Below, one piece after another: positions 52,107 through 62,312 of a DNA stretch of 64,000 bases. The translations under genes and the position numbers were made by a program. Source of the stretch: an uncultured Pelagibacteraceae bacterium (GTDB taxonomy: Bacteria > Pseudomonadota > Alphaproteobacteria > Pelagibacterales > Pelagibacteraceae); contig CACHBR010000004.1 of the NCBI GenBank assembly GCA_902578115.1, forward strand, positions 55,032 to 119,031, written 5' to 3'. Each line of letters begins with the position of its first letter. Positions within the stretch are counted from its first letter, which is position 1. Below the pieces are notes generated by a model, which had not been told where the DNA came from, did no database searches, and saw nothing but the letters and a program-made list of their open reading frames with translations.

Positions 52107-54539
52107 ATGAAATCTAAAGCTAAAGTTGTAGTTGTAGGTGGCGGTGCTGTAGGTGTAAGCACACTATACCATTTAGCTAAAAAAGGTTGGTCAGATGTAG
52201 TTTTAGTTGAAAGAAAAGAACTTACTTCAGGTTCAACCTGGCACGCAGCAGGATTACTTCCTCTTTTTAATATGAGTTATTCTGTTGGACAACTACACCG
52301 ATACGCAGTTCAGCTTTATAAATCTTTAGAAAAAGAAACAGGTAAAAAGGTTGGTTTCAGTGTCGTGTCAAATATACGTTTAGCTCAAACAGAAGACAGA
52401 ATGGACGAGTATCATCAGTACGCAGGCGTTGCAAAAACAATTGGAGTAAAAGTAAAATTCCTAAAACCAGAACAAGTAAAAGAAATTTGGCCGTTATGTA
52501 ACATTGAAGGACTTGAAGGTGCAATCCAACATCCAGAAGATGGTTACATTCAACCCGCAGATTTAACACAAGCGTTAGCTACAGGCGCAAGAAATCACGG
52601 AGCAGAAATTTATAGAAACACAACAGTTGTAGGAATTAAACAAACAAAAGACGGTTGGACTGTTGAAACAGACAAAGGATCTATTTCATGTGAACATGTA
52701 GTATCTTGTAGTGGAAATTTCGCAAGACAAACAGGAGAAATGGTTGGCATTGAAATTCCAGCGATACCAGTTGAACATCAATATATTGTTACAGAACCGC
52801 ACCCAGAAGTTTTAAAAAGACAAAAAGAAAAAAAACCAGAGATGGGAGTTTTAAGAGATAGTGACAACGCATGGTACATGAGAGAAGAAGCAGGCGGATT
52901 TATTTTAGGCCCATATGAAAAAGGCGCACCATGTTGCTATGTAGATGGTCCGTCAAAAGATAGTGAATACGAATTATTTCAGGAAGATTTAGATAGATTG
53001 GCACCTCACATTGAAGGTGCAATTAAAAGAGTACCTGCCTTTGGTGAGGTTGGGGTTAAAAAAGTTTATAACGGTGCAATTTGTTACACACCTGATGGTA
53101 GCCCGTTAGTAGGACCTGCCTGGGGATTGAAAAATTTTTGGATTAATGACGGACATAGTTTTGGAATTACTGCTGCAGGTGGGGCTGGTTGGCAATTAGC
53201 AGAATGGATTATCGATGGGGAGCCAACGATAGATATGCTTGGTGTAGATCCAAGAAGATTTGGATCATACGTTACAAAATCTTACCTAATGGAAAAAAAT
53301 GAAGAAGCTTACGCAAATGTTTTCACTGTGCATTACCCTGATGAAGAACGTGAAGCTGGAAGACCATTAAGACAAGCCCCTTGCTACGATAGAATGAAAA
53401 AACTTGGAGCAGTCTTTGGACAAAAGTTTGGCTGGGAAAGACCAAACTTCTTTGCAACTGATGGAGAAAAGCAAGAGGATGATTGGTCATTTAGAAGATC
53501 AAATTGGTTTAAAAGTGTTGAGAAAGAATGCAAGAACGTAAAAGAAAACGTAGGACTTTTAGACATGTCTGCATTTGGCAAGTGCAGAATTAAGGGTCCA
53601 GGGGCTGAAGAATTTTTAGATAAGTTAGTAGCGAATAAACTTCCTAAAAAAATTGGTAGAATTAATTTATGTCATGCGCTTAACACAAAAGGTGGAGTGC
53701 ATTCTGAATTTACAATAATGAGAGAAGCTGAAGATAGTTTTTATTTAGTTTCAGCTGGTGCATATCAAAGATTAGATCATGATTGGATATATAAATGGAT
53801 GCCAAAAGACGGAACAGTACAATATGAAAACTTAACCAACAGCATGGGAGTGCTTGTTGTATCTGGTCCAAAGGCTAGACAACTGATGCAAAAAGTTTCT
53901 AAAACAGATTTTTCAAATGAAAAATTTAAATGGCTAAGTGCACAAAATATTAACATTGGTTTAGCACCTTGTAATGCGATGAGAGTAAATTTTGTTGGTG
54001 AGCTTGGTTGGGAATTGCATCATCCAATTGAATATCAAAATCATATATTCGATAAACTTATGGAAGCTGGAAAAGAATTTAATCTTAAGCCTTACGGCAT
54101 TCGAGCGATGAATAGTTTGAGAGTTGAAAAATCTTACAAGTTAGTGGGAACAGAACTTTCAATTGAGTATGCACCATACGAGTCAGGTTTAGATAGATTT
54201 ATCCATCCAAATAAAGGAGATTTTATTGGACGTGCGGCACTGGATCAATGGAGAGCAAAAGGCTTTTCAAATAAATTGGTAACTATGGAAATTCACGGAG
54301 TTTCAGATGCTGATGTACTGGGCAACAATCCTATTTATGAAAATGGATCTGTAATCGGTAGAGCAACCGGAGGGGATTATGGTTTTAGATTAAACAAATC
54401 TATTGCACTTGGAATGGTTAAACCAGAATACGCAAAAGTAGGACAAAAGCTTAAAATTGATATTCTTGGTAAGATGCATGAAGTTTCTATTATCGAGGAC
54501 TCCCCTTACGATTCTGAAAATAAATTATTAAGAGCTTAA
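52107..54539 (+). CDS. Dimethylglycine/sarcosine dehydrogenase-like flavoprotein with GcvT domain
   Basis: An 810-residue two-part enzyme. The N-terminal FAD domain has KVVVVGGGAVGVSTLYHLAKKGW and the GSTWHAAGLLPLFN motif, whose histidine carries covalent FAD in the DMGDH/SARDH family; the C-terminal half is a GcvT-like folate-binding domain with LLDMSAFGKCRIKGPGAEEFL and YGIRAMNSLRVEKSYKLVGTEL. Such enzymes demethylate dimethylglycine or sarcosine, passing the methyl to tetrahydrofolate and electrons to ETF. Genes for ETF and ETF-QO follow closely, giving a coherent electron route. Confidence 0.9.
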   Translation: MKSKAKVVVVGGGAVGVSTLYHLAKKGWSDVVLVERKELTSGSTWHAAGLLPLFNMSYSVGQLHRYAVQLYKSLEKETGKKVGFSVVSNIRLAQTEDRMDEYHQYAGVAKTIGVKVKFLKPEQVKEIWPLCNIEGLEGAIQHPEDGYIQPADLTQALATGARNHGAEIYRNTTVVGIKQTKDGWTVETDKGSISCEHVVSCSGNFARQTGEMVGIEIPAIPVEHQYIVTEPHPEVLKRQKEKKPEMGVLRDSDNAWYMREEAGGFILGPYEKGAPCCYVDGPSKDSEYELFQEDLDRLAPHIEGAIKRVPAFGEVGVKKVYNGAICYTPDGSPLVGPAWGLKNFWINDGHSFGITAAGGAGWQLAEWIIDGEPTIDMLGVDPRRFGSYVTKSYLMEKNEEAYANVFTVHYPDEEREAGRPLRQAPCYDRMKKLGAVFGQKFGWERPNFFATDGEKQEDDWSFRRSNWFKSVEKECKNVKENVGLLDMSAFGKCRIKGPGAEEFLDKLVANKLPKKIGRINLCHALNTKGGVHSEFTIMREAEDSFYLVSAGAYQRLDHDWIYKWMPKDGTVQYENLTNSMGVLVVSGPKARQLMQKVSKTDFSNEKFKWLSAQNINIGLAPCNAMRVNFVGELGWELHHPIEYQNHIFDKLMEAGKEFNLKPYGIRAMNSLRVEKSYKLVGTELSIEYAPYESGLDRFIHPNKGDFIGRAALDQWRAKGFSNKLVTMEIHGVSDADVLGNNPIYENGSVIGRATGGDYGFRLNKSIALGMVKPEYAKVGQKLKIDILGKMHEVSIIEDSPYDSENKLLRA

Positions 54540-55129
54540 TGAAAAAGTTAATATTTATTTGTCTAATATTAGTTTTACCAAAAATATCTTTTGCAAACGA
54601 GAGATCTATACCGTTAGAGCTATTTACTGCAAAAAAAAGTCAGTATGGTGGACAAATAAAAATTACAGGTCCCAAAGAATGGAAAAATAAAAGGACTGGC
54701 GAAGTAGTACAAGTTTATGAAAGAAAAAGAGGTTCTAAAATTCAATCATTCGCAAAAACAAATAATGACCAGTGTTTAGGTAGAGTGATGGACACCAGAT
54801 ATGAAAAAAGAGGATTAATTTATATAAAAAATGGCTGCAAATTCCCTTTAGGAAATTGGAAAGAGGGTGAAAAAAGAGAATTTATATCTAGCTATGTTTA
54901 TTCTTCTAAAACTAGACAATATAAGAAGACGATTACAATAAAAAAAATTGGTAATGAAAAAAAATGCTTAACATTTAGATGGTCAAAAGCTAAGTTAGAC
55001 GGTCATATAGTAGATGATAATAGTTATACTTACTGTCCAAAAAAAGGGTTTACAAAAATGGTTTCACACAAGACCAATACATTTAAAATGAAAGTATCTG
55101 GAGATATAAAAGGTACAGGCACCAAATGA
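54539..55129 (+). CDS. Exported protein of unknown function inside the ETF operon
   Basis: A 196-residue protein with signal peptide ([18 protein letters not shown]). The mature part is basic and has four cysteines ([29 protein letters not shown]), a spacing that could give two disulfides. It overlaps the upstream dehydrogenase by 1 bp and etfB by 4 bp, so it is firmly embedded in the operon, yet it has no evident catalytic motif. Possibly periplasmic; I do not recognise the family. Confidence 0.78.
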   Translation: MKKLIFICLILVLPKISFANERSIPLELFTAKKSQYGGQIKITGPKEWKNKRTGEVVQVYERKRGSKIQSFAKTNNDQCLGRVMDTRYEKRGLIYIKNGCKFPLGNWKEGEKREFISSYVYSSKTRQYKKTITIKKIGNEKKCLTFRWSKAKLDGHIVDDNSYTYCPKKGFTKMVSHKTNTFKMKVSGDIKGTGTK

Positions 55130-55875
55130 AAATATTAGTCGCTGTTAAAAGAGTTATTGATTACAACGTACAAATCAGAGTTAAAGAAGATGGCTCTGGA
55201 GTTCACACAGATAACGTAAAAATGTCAACCAATCCTCCAGATGATAATGCAACAGAAGAGTCTGTTAAATTAAAAGAGTCTGGAAAAGTAAAAGAAATTG
55301 TTGCAGTTACAATAGGTGATGACAAAGCACAGGAAACTGTTAGAAAAGCTTTAGCAGTTGGAGCCGATAGAGGGATTCATGTTAAGTCAGATACTTATAT
55401 TGAACCACTAGGTATTGCCAAAATTTTAAAAAAAGTAGTTGAGAAAGAAAAACCCGATATGGTTTTCTTAGGCAAGCAAGCAATCGATGATGATTGTAAT
55501 CAAACAGGACAAATGCTTGCAGCGATGTTGAATTGGCCTCAAGCAACTTTTTCTTCAAAAGTAACTTTAAAAGATAAAAGCATGGAGATTGTAAGAGAGA
55601 TAGACGAAGGTTTAGAAACTGTTGAGGTTAATTTACCTGCAGTTGTAACTTGTGACCTTAGATTAAACGAACCACGTTACGCGTCTCTTCCAAATATAAT
55701 GAAAGCAAAGAAAAAACCAATTGATCAGATGGTTGCTAAAGATTTAGGTGTAGATATTACAAACAGAGTTCAACAATTAAAAGTAGAGGAGCCGCCAAAA
55801 AGAAAAGCAGGTATTAAAGTTGCAAACGTTGCAGAATTAGTAAGTAAACTTAAAAATGAGGCTAAGGTAATTTAA
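55126..55875 (+). CDS. etfB: Electron transfer flavoprotein, beta subunit
   Basis: A 249-residue protein opening [49 protein letters not shown], typical of EtfB, with the AMP-binding [26 protein letters not shown] and the recognition-loop region [28 protein letters not shown] shuttles electrons from several flavoprotein dehydrogenases to ETF-QO. The stop overlaps the etfA start by 1 bp. Confidence 0.97.
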   Translation: MKILVAVKRVIDYNVQIRVKEDGSGVHTDNVKMSTNPPDDNATEESVKLKESGKVKEIVAVTIGDDKAQETVRKALAVGADRGIHVKSDTYIEPLGIAKILKKVVEKEKPDMVFLGKQAIDDDCNQTGQMLAAMLNWPQATFSSKVTLKDKSMEIVREIDEGLETVEVNLPAVVTCDLRLNEPRYASLPNIMKAKKKPIDQMVAKDLGVDITNRVQQLKVEEPPKRKAGIKVANVAELVSKLKNEAKVI

Positions 55876-56828
55876 TGTCAGTACTATTAATAGCAGAACA
55901 TAATAATAAAAACCTTAAACCATTTACTTTAAATGCAATAACTGCAGCATCTAAAATTGATCCAGAAGTTCATGTTTTAGTTGCGGGTAGTGGATCAGAA
56001 AGTGTAGCTAAAGAAGCTGCAGCAGTTCCTCTAGTTAAAAAAGTTTTACACTGCGATTCTCTTAATTATCAAAATTATTTACCAGAAAACTTAGCCCCAC
56101 TTGTAACCAAACATTCTGAAAAATATGATCATATTGTTGCATCAGCAAATACTTTTGGAAAAAACTTCATGCCAAGAGTTGCGGCTGCATTAGATACTTC
56201 TCAAGTGAGTGATATTATAAAAGTAAACTCACCAGACACTTTTGTAAGACCAATTTATGCAGGAAATGCATTTGCGACAGTGAAAAGTAATGATAAAAAA
56301 AGATGTGTAACAATTAGACCAACATCATTTGAACCTGCACCTAAAACAGGAGGTTCTGCACAAATTGATAAAGTAGATGCAGCCGATGTTCCTAACTTTT
56401 CTAAATTTGTAAAAAGGGAAGAAACAAAATCAGAAAGACCTGAACTTGGAACAGCAAGAATTGTTGTATCGGGTGGAAGAGGACTAGAAAGCGGAGAAAA
56501 TTTCAAACTCATAAATGATATCGCTGACAAGTTAAATGCAGCAGTTGGTGCATCACGTGCAGCTGTTGATGCAGGTTACATAAGTAACGATCATCAAGTA
56601 GGACAAACAGGTAAAGTAGTTGTTCCTGATTTATACATCGCAGTTGGAATCTCTGGAGCAATTCAACACTTAGCTGGCATGAAAGAGAGCAAAATAATTG
56701 TCGCAATCAACAAAGATGGTGAAGCTCCGATATTTAGTATTGCAGATTATGGTTTAGAAGCAGATTTATTTAAAGCTCTTCCAGAATTTTTATCCGAGTT
56801 AAACAAACTCAACACTATCCAAAAATAA
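55875..56828 (+). CDS. etfA: Electron transfer flavoprotein, alpha subunit
   Basis: A 317-residue protein with [28 protein letters not shown] at the start and the FAD-binding C-terminal domain: RIVVSGGRGLESGENF, AAVGASRAAVDAGYISNDHQVGQTGKVV and the diagnostic ISGAIQHLAGMKESKIIVAINKD (residues about 263-285). With EtfB it forms the FAD-bearing dimer. It leads to the ETF-QO gene 21 bp downstream. Confidence 0.97.
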   Translation: MSVLLIAEHNNKNLKPFTLNAITAASKIDPEVHVLVAGSGSESVAKEAAAVPLVKKVLHCDSLNYQNYLPENLAPLVTKHSEKYDHIVASANTFGKNFMPRVAAALDTSQVSDIIKVNSPDTFVRPIYAGNAFATVKSNDKKRCVTIRPTSFEPAPKTGGSAQIDKVDAADVPNFSKFVKREETKSERPELGTARIVVSGGRGLESGENFKLINDIADKLNAAVGASRAAVDAGYISNDHQVGQTGKVVVPDLYIAVGISGAIQHLAGMKESKIIVAINKDGEAPIFSIADYGLEADLFKALPEFLSELNKLNTIQK

Positions 56829-56849
56829 TTAGTTTGATATAGTCCCCGC

Positions 56850-58457
56850 ATGGCTCGAGAGACAATGCAATATGATGTAGTAATAGTTGGCGCAGGACCA
56901 TCTGGATTATCTACTGCAATTAAACTAAAGCAAATAGAACCAAAACTAAATATCTGTATCTTAGAAAAAGGCGCTGAAGTTGGTGCTCATATATTAAGCG
57001 GAAATGTTTTAGAAACTAGAGCTTTAGATGAATTATTACCAAACTGGAAAGAAGAGGGAGCCCCTGTTAAAACTAAAGTTACAAAAGAAAAATTTTTATT
57101 TTTAGGAAAAAAATCATCTCTTAGCTGGCCAACATGGCTTTTACCTGCGGTACAAAAAAACCATAATAATTACATAGTTAGTCTTGCTAACCTTTGTCGT
57201 TGGCTTGCGGAACAAGCTGAGAAGTTAGGTGTTGAGATTTTTCCAGGATTTCCAGCAAGTGAAGTTCTTTATAATGAAGATGGCTCGGTAAAAGGAGTAG
57301 CAACTCTGGATATGGGTTTAGATAAAGAGGGAAATAAAAAAGATGGATACCAAGAAGGAATGGAGCTTCATGCAAAAGTTACAGTTTTCTCAGAGGGGTG
57401 CAGAGGACATTTAGGCAAACAATTAATCAAAAAATTTAATTTAGATGAAGGAAAAAATCCTCAGCAATACGGTATTGGGCTAAAAGAAATTTGGGAAGTT
57501 AGTGAGGAACAACATCAGGAGGGATTAGTAATGCATACTGCAGGCTGGCCTTTAGATAGCAAAACGTACGGTGGAAGTTTTATTTATCATGCTGAGAATA
57601 AACAAATTTACCTTGGTTATGTTATTGGACTTGATTATCAAAACCCACACCTATCTCCATTCGATGAGTTTCAAAGATTTAAAACACATAAAGCAATAAG
57701 AAAAATGTTTGAAGGTGGAAAAAGGATTTCTTTTGGTGCTAGAGCTTTAATTGAGGGCGGTCTTCAAAGTTTGCCGAAGATGTATATGCCAGGAGCATTA
57801 TTAGTTGGTTGTGATGCAGGAACTTTAAATATGCCAAAGATTAAAGGAACTCACACAGCAATGAAAAGCGGAATGATTGCAGCAGAAACTATTGTTGAAC
57901 ATATCAAAAGAAAAAGAAAGTTATCTCTATACGAAGAATTATTTAAAAAAAGCTGGGTGTATAAAGAACTTCATGCAGCTAGAAATGTTAAACCAAGTTT
58001 TAGTTGGGGATTATTACTTGGAATTATCTTTACAGGTATTGATCAAATTTTATTTAGAGGAAAACTACCTTTCACATTGAAGCACAAGCATGCAGATCAT
58101 GAAGCTTTAAAGCCTGCAAGTAAAATGCCTAAAATTGAATATCCAAAACCTGATGGTAAACTTACTTTTGATAAAACAAGTTCAGTATATTTAACAGGCA
58201 CAAATCACACTGAAAACCAACCAGTACATCTTCAATTAAAAAACAAATATCTTCCTATCCAATATACTTTAAGAGAGTATGACGAGCCCGCTCAAAGATA
58301 CTGTCCCGTTGGTGTTTACGAGATTCAAAAAAACGAATTTGTCATTAATTCACAAAATTGTATTCATTGCAAAACTTGCGATATCAAAGAACCTTCCCAG
58401 AATATTAATTGGGTAGCCCCAGAAGGTGGCGGCGGCCCGAAATACGGCAATATGTAA
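56850..58457 (+). CDS. Electron transfer flavoprotein:ubiquinone oxidoreductase
   Basis: A 535-residue membrane-peripheral enzyme that passes electrons from reduced ETF to ubiquinone. It has the FAD motif VVIVGAGPSGLSTAIKLKQ, ILEKGAEVGAHILSGNVL, a quinone-site region in the middle, and a C-terminal 4Fe-4S domain with RYCPVGVYEI, NCIHCKTCDIK. A 535-residue length is usual. It completes the dehydrogenase-ETF-ETF-QO route; 1 bp of overlap joins it to the transporter gene. Confidence 0.96.
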   Translation: MARETMQYDVVIVGAGPSGLSTAIKLKQIEPKLNICILEKGAEVGAHILSGNVLETRALDELLPNWKEEGAPVKTKVTKEKFLFLGKKSSLSWPTWLLPAVQKNHNNYIVSLANLCRWLAEQAEKLGVEIFPGFPASEVLYNEDGSVKGVATLDMGLDKEGNKKDGYQEGMELHAKVTVFSEGCRGHLGKQLIKKFNLDEGKNPQQYGIGLKEIWEVSEEQHQEGLVMHTAGWPLDSKTYGGSFIYHAENKQIYLGYVIGLDYQNPHLSPFDEFQRFKTHKAIRKMFEGGKRISFGARALIEGGLQSLPKMYMPGALLVGCDAGTLNMPKIKGTHTAMKSGMIAAETIVEHIKRKRKLSLYEELFKKSWVYKELHAARNVKPSFSWGLLLGIIFTGIDQILFRGKLPFTLKHKHADHEALKPASKMPKIEYPKPDGKLTFDKTSSVYLTGTNHTENQPVHLQLKNKYLPIQYTLREYDEPAQRYCPVGVYEIQKNEFVINSQNCIHCKTCDIKEPSQNINWVAPEGGGGPKYGNM

Positions 58458-59350
58458 TGTCAAAAAACAAAATTAGCTCGGCTATGTTTTTTGTTTTGTT
58501 AGCTGGGTTAATCTGGTCTTTTGGTCCATTAGTAGTAAGAAATATGGACAATGCCGAACTTGTTCCATGGCAGTATTCATTAATAAGAGGATCAGCAATT
58601 TTTATAATCTTAAATCTTTATTTATTTTTAACTGAAGGCAGTAAGTTTACAAATAATTATAATAAAATTGGTCTATCAGGAATAATTGGAGGAATAAGTC
58701 TTGGTATTGCAAATTTAACTTTTATTCTTTCATTAACAACAACTTCAGCTGCAGTCACACTTTTAATGTTGGGCGCATTACCTTTTTTAGCAGCAATCAT
58801 AGCTTATATTTTTTTAAATGAAAAAATATCCAAAACAACTTTTATAGCCATAATAATTGCTGGAGCTGGAATAGTATTTATGTGTTTTGATAGTATTCAA
58901 ACCGGAACACTCTTTGGTCTCGTTAATGGTTTAGTATCCTCTTTAGGTTTTGCGGTATTTACAGTTACTCTAAGATGGAAAAAAAATACTCCTAAACTTA
59001 CAACCGTATCTATAGCAGGAATTTTTGCAGCAATTATTTCTTTATTAGTTATATTTTTTAATGACAGTAATGTTTTAATGTCTTTAAAAAATACTTCACT
59101 TTCTTCACTCCATGGACTTATAGTTTGTTCAGCACTAATTTTATATTCATCAAAATCAAAATATTTACCAGCTGCGGACTTAACCTTATTATCTCTTACA
59201 GAAATTTTAGGTGGAATTTTTTGGGTTTGGCTTCCTCTATTTGGAATTAATGAGGTTCCAAATAACAATACAATTATCGGAGGAGTTATAATTACTTTAG
59301 CAATTATATTTTACGGATTTAATACTAGGCGGTATATTTTTAGATACTAA
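58457..59350 (+). CDS. EamA/DMT-superfamily membrane transporter
   Basis: A 297-residue protein with about ten membrane helices in two EamA repeats (first: FFVLLAGLIWSFGPLVVRNM; second: LFGLVNGLVSSLGFAVFTVTLRW), and a conserved LLMLGALPFLAAIIAYIFLNEKIS segment. The start is placed at ATG 58457, overlapping the ETF-QO stop by 1 bp; translation from 58409 would add a basic run from the other frame of ETF-QO. Substrates may be metabolites or amino acids, but this cannot be read from sequence. It is convergent with the next gene (4 bp overlap). Confidence 0.88.
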   Translation: MSKNKISSAMFFVLLAGLIWSFGPLVVRNMDNAELVPWQYSLIRGSAIFIILNLYLFLTEGSKFTNNYNKIGLSGIIGGISLGIANLTFILSLTTTSAAVTLLMLGALPFLAAIIAYIFLNEKISKTTFIAIIIAGAGIVFMCFDSIQTGTLFGLVNGLVSSLGFAVFTVTLRWKKNTPKLTTVSIAGIFAAIISLLVIFFNDSNVLMSLKNTSLSSLHGLIVCSALILYSSKSKYLPAADLTLLSLTEILGGIFWVWLPLFGINEVPNNNTIIGGVIITLAIIFYGFNTRRYIFRY

Positions 59351-60006
59351 TTTGATTTAGCTAAAGTCTCAAGCTCGTTTGACTCATAAACTATTTTATT
59401 TGAATTACTTGTAGATATATACAACATTGCTTTAACAACATTTTCAATTTTTATTGGTTTGTATTTTTTCAAACTCCCGAAAGCAAACAGAGTAAGAGTA
59501 TTCATTACAGGTGTGAAAATTACTTCTCCCAATCGAAATGACTTTCTATTTCCAATCAACAAGGATGGTCTAATAATAGCGAGCTTTTTAAAATTTAGAT
59601 TTTTTAATTGTTCTTCAACTTGTCCTTTATTTTTTAAATAATTGCTAGATGCCTTTGAGTTTGCACCAATAGAGGAAACATAGAAAAAAGAATTTACAGA
59701 ATTTTCTTTTGCTATTGTAGCTACACGTACAGGAATATCATACTCGATTCTTGTATATTCACTTTTATCGGGTGTATCTTTTTTTGTAGTACCGATGCAA
59801 AAATAACAATCGTCACAGCTAATTTTATCTTTATATTTTTCTAAATTTCTAAAATCGGTTTTAATAATTTCTACTTTAGGATTATTAACTTCGGGTATTG
59901 TTCTTACGAAAATTTTTATTTTATCGTAGGTATTGCTTAAAAGCATGGTTTTAAATAATTCATTTCCAATTAAACCTGAGGAACCAAATATTATTGCAGT
60001 TTTCAT
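59347..60006 (-). CDS. NAD(P)-binding atypical SDR protein (HTATIP2/TIP30-like)
   Basis: A 219-residue protein with nucleotide-binding IFGSSGLIGNELFKTML, a DDCYFCIGTTKKD segment, VRVATIAKENSVNSFFYVSSIGANSKASSNYLKNKGQVEEQL containing the YxxxK equivalent (YLKNK), and LAIIRPSLLIGNR. This matches the TIP30-like atypical short-chain dehydrogenases. The function in bacteria is not established. It is convergent with the transporter gene. Confidence 0.82.
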   Translation of the reverse strand: MKTAIIFGSSGLIGNELFKTMLLSNTYDKIKIFVRTIPEVNNPKVEIIKTDFRNLEKYKDKISCDDCYFCIGTTKKDTPDKSEYTRIEYDIPVRVATIAKENSVNSFFYVSSIGANSKASSNYLKNKGQVEEQLKNLNFKKLAIIRPSLLIGNRKSFRLGEVIFTPVMNTLTLFAFGSLKKYKPIKIENVVKAMLYISTSNSNKIVYESNELETLAKSN

Positions 60007-60032
60007 AAAATAAATCTGGAAAACTTAATTAT

Positions 60033-60755
60033 TTATATTTCCCAATCAAATCTTGGAAATGTATCGAATAGTTTTACAACTTTATCCGACCATTGATTAC
60101 AGACTTTGAAATAGTCTTCATCTGAAGTATTTAAACATTTTAAAGATGCAATTTTATTAGTATCTTTTTTGTAAATAGCAAAATCAATTGGAGGTCCCAC
60201 GGTTAAATCACTTTTTAAAGTTGAGTCCATTGAAATTAAAGCACATCTCGCAGCGTCGCCAATTTTTACACTTGGCGTAATAACTCTATCCAGAATAGGC
60301 TTTCCATACTTGACCTCGCCAATTACTAAATAAGGTTTACTATCTGCCGGTCTAATAAAATTTCCTTGCGGATAAACTAAATAAATTTCTTGAGGTTGAC
60401 CTTTAATTTGTCCCCCCACAATGAATGTTGCTCCAAGAGTAAGAATGTCTGTATTCACTCCATCTGGTGATGAATGTTTTATGTTTAATTTACCTAAATA
60501 ATTTGCAATCTGTTCAAAATCTTTACAAGTATTTAGATTCGGTCCCGACTTACTCTTTAAATCTTTTTCTATAGACTTATACACAGCCTGGGATGTACCT
60601 AAGTTTCCTGAAGTAACTATAACTATTGTTCTATCACCAACATCGTGTGAAAACATCTTTGAATAGATATTAACGTTATCCATTCCAGCATTTGTTCTAG
60701 AGTCTGATGCAAAAACTAAACCTTCTTTTGTCTTGATTCCGATACAATATGTCAT
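60033..60755 (-). CDS. Proteasome-type (Anbu-like) N-terminal nucleophile protease
   Basis: A 240-residue protein related to bacterial Anbu, an ancestral beta subunit of the 20S proteasome/HslV fold. The start is set at MTYCIGIKTKEGLVFASDSRTNAG, where Thr-2 would become the N-terminal nucleophile; upstream in-frame ATG at 60791 adds 12 residues and would bury it. The SDSRTNAG loop and TIVIVTSGNLGTSQAVY are family features. Anbu genes typically accompany circularly permuted ATP-grasp genes, and one lies divergently 112 bp away. Confidence 0.86.
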   Translation of the reverse strand: MTYCIGIKTKEGLVFASDSRTNAGMDNVNIYSKMFSHDVGDRTIVIVTSGNLGTSQAVYKSIEKDLKSKSGPNLNTCKDFEQIANYLGKLNIKHSSPDGVNTDILTLGATFIVGGQIKGQPQEIYLVYPQGNFIRPADSKPYLVIGEVKYGKPILDRVITPSVKIGDAARCALISMDSTLKSDLTVGPPIDFAIYKKDTNKIASLKCLNTSDEDYFKVCNQWSDKVVKLFDTFPRFDWEI

Positions 60756-60867
60756 GTACGAATACTTAATTAAAAAATTATAAATATACAAATTAATAAT
60801 AGCATGCCAGCTATCTAATTAATGCAATTGTTTGTTTTGCATAATTGTTAACAATGAAAGAATGTTT

Positions 60868-62310
60868 ATGGGATCACTTTGGGATAAATACGACTCCGAC
60901 ACCACTTATGATGAATATCTAGGTGAAGACAATAAGCTTAGGAAGCAAGCTAAGGTAATTTCAAGCATTCTTGAAAAAATCGGCAGCAAAAAGCTTCAAG
61001 AGATTGAAAAAAATTGTGCAAGCACAATAAGTGCAAGAGGAATTAATTTTCGTGTTTATTCATCTGGGAAAAAAGCTCAAGAAAAAAAGTGGCCACTAGA
61101 TATAATTCCAAGAATTATTCCAAAAAGAGATTGGTCTAAAGTATCAAAAGGTTTATTGCAAAGGGTTAAGGCGCTTAATCTTTTTATTGATGATGTTTAT
61201 AATGATAAAAAAATATTTAAAGACAATGTCATACCCAAAGAGTTAGTTTTTAAATCACCTTATTATTTAAAAGAGTGTGACGGTTTTTCTCCAAAACATA
61301 AAGCTTGGTCAAATATCTCTGGTATTGATTTAATTAGAAATATTAAAGGAGACTTTTTAGTTCTGGAAGATAACTTGCGGGTCCCCTCAGGGATCTCTTA
61401 CATGTTAGAGAACCGAATGGTAATGAGAGATGTCTTCCCTGAATTATTTACTAGATATAAAGTTTCAGATATTCATCAATACCCAAACAAACTCTATCAC
61501 TGCATGCTCGAATGTATTCCAAAAAAAACCAAAGATCCTCACATGTGTGTTTTAACCCCAGGAAGAGCAAACTCTGCATATTTTGAGCATAGATTTTTAT
61601 CTGAGCAAATGGGTATAGCTCTTGTTGAGGGCAAAGATTTGTTTGTTGAAAAAGATGTTGTTTACATGAAAACAGTTAGAGGAAAATTAAAAGTTGATTG
61701 TATTTATAGAAGACTTGACGACACATTTTTAGATCCCAAAGCTTTTTTTAAAGGATCATTGATCGGAGTTCCAGGATTATTCAAAGCGTGGAGAAAAGGA
61801 AACGTTGGAATTTTAAATGCTCCAGGCACAGGTATAGCTGATGACAAGGCAATCTATTCTTATGTCGATAAAATGATTGTTTATTATTTAGGTGAGCAAC
61901 CAAAAATTCAACAAGTTGAAACTTTACTTTGTAGCGAAAAAATTCACAGAGAACATGTAATAGAAAATATTTCCAAGTTCGTAGTAAAACCTACAAATGG
62001 TTCTGGTGGTAATGGTATTTTAATTGGGCCGCATGCTTCAAAAAAAAATAGAGAAGCAATGAAAAAAAATATATTAAAAAACCCAAGAAATTATATTGCT
62101 CAACCTTTAGAAATACTTTCTACCACGCCAACTATAACCGATAATAGTATAGAGCCTCGGCACTTAGATTTAAGACCATTTATATTAAGTGGAAAATCAA
62201 CTTGGGTTACAACAGGTGGATTAACAAGAGTGGCATTAAAAAAAGGAAGCACGATCGTAAATAGTTCACAAGGTGGCGGCTCTAAAGATACAATGATTAT
62301 TGATATGTAG
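60868..62310 (+). CDS. Circularly permuted ATP-grasp protein (COG2308 type)
   Basis: A 480-residue protein with the COG2308 features FRVYSSGKKAQEKKWPLDIIPRII, LNLFIDDVYND, GDFLVLEDNLRVPSGISYMLENRMVM, LTPGRANSAYFEHRFLSEQMGI and VVKPTNGSGGNGILIGP, forming a permuted ATP-grasp fold. Such enzymes are thought to form amide-linked peptides with Anbu and alpha-E partners. ATG 60868 is preferred (GAAAG at 7 bp); 60862 is the alternative. The usual COG2307 alpha-E and transglutaminase partners are not adjacent, so the cluster here is reduced. Confidence 0.88.
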   Translation: MGSLWDKYDSDTTYDEYLGEDNKLRKQAKVISSILEKIGSKKLQEIEKNCASTISARGINFRVYSSGKKAQEKKWPLDIIPRIIPKRDWSKVSKGLLQRVKALNLFIDDVYNDKKIFKDNVIPKELVFKSPYYLKECDGFSPKHKAWSNISGIDLIRNIKGDFLVLEDNLRVPSGISYMLENRMVMRDVFPELFTRYKVSDIHQYPNKLYHCMLECIPKKTKDPHMCVLTPGRANSAYFEHRFLSEQMGIALVEGKDLFVEKDVVYMKTVRGKLKVDCIYRRLDDTFLDPKAFFKGSLIGVPGLFKAWRKGNVGILNAPGTGIADDKAIYSYVDKMIVYYLGEQPKIQQVETLLCSEKIHREHVIENISKFVVKPTNGSGGNGILIGPHASKKNREAMKKNILKNPRNYIAQPLEILSTTPTITDNSIEPRHLDLRPFILSGKSTWVTTGGLTRVALKKGSTIVNSSQGGGSKDTMIIDM

Positions 62311-62312
62311 AT

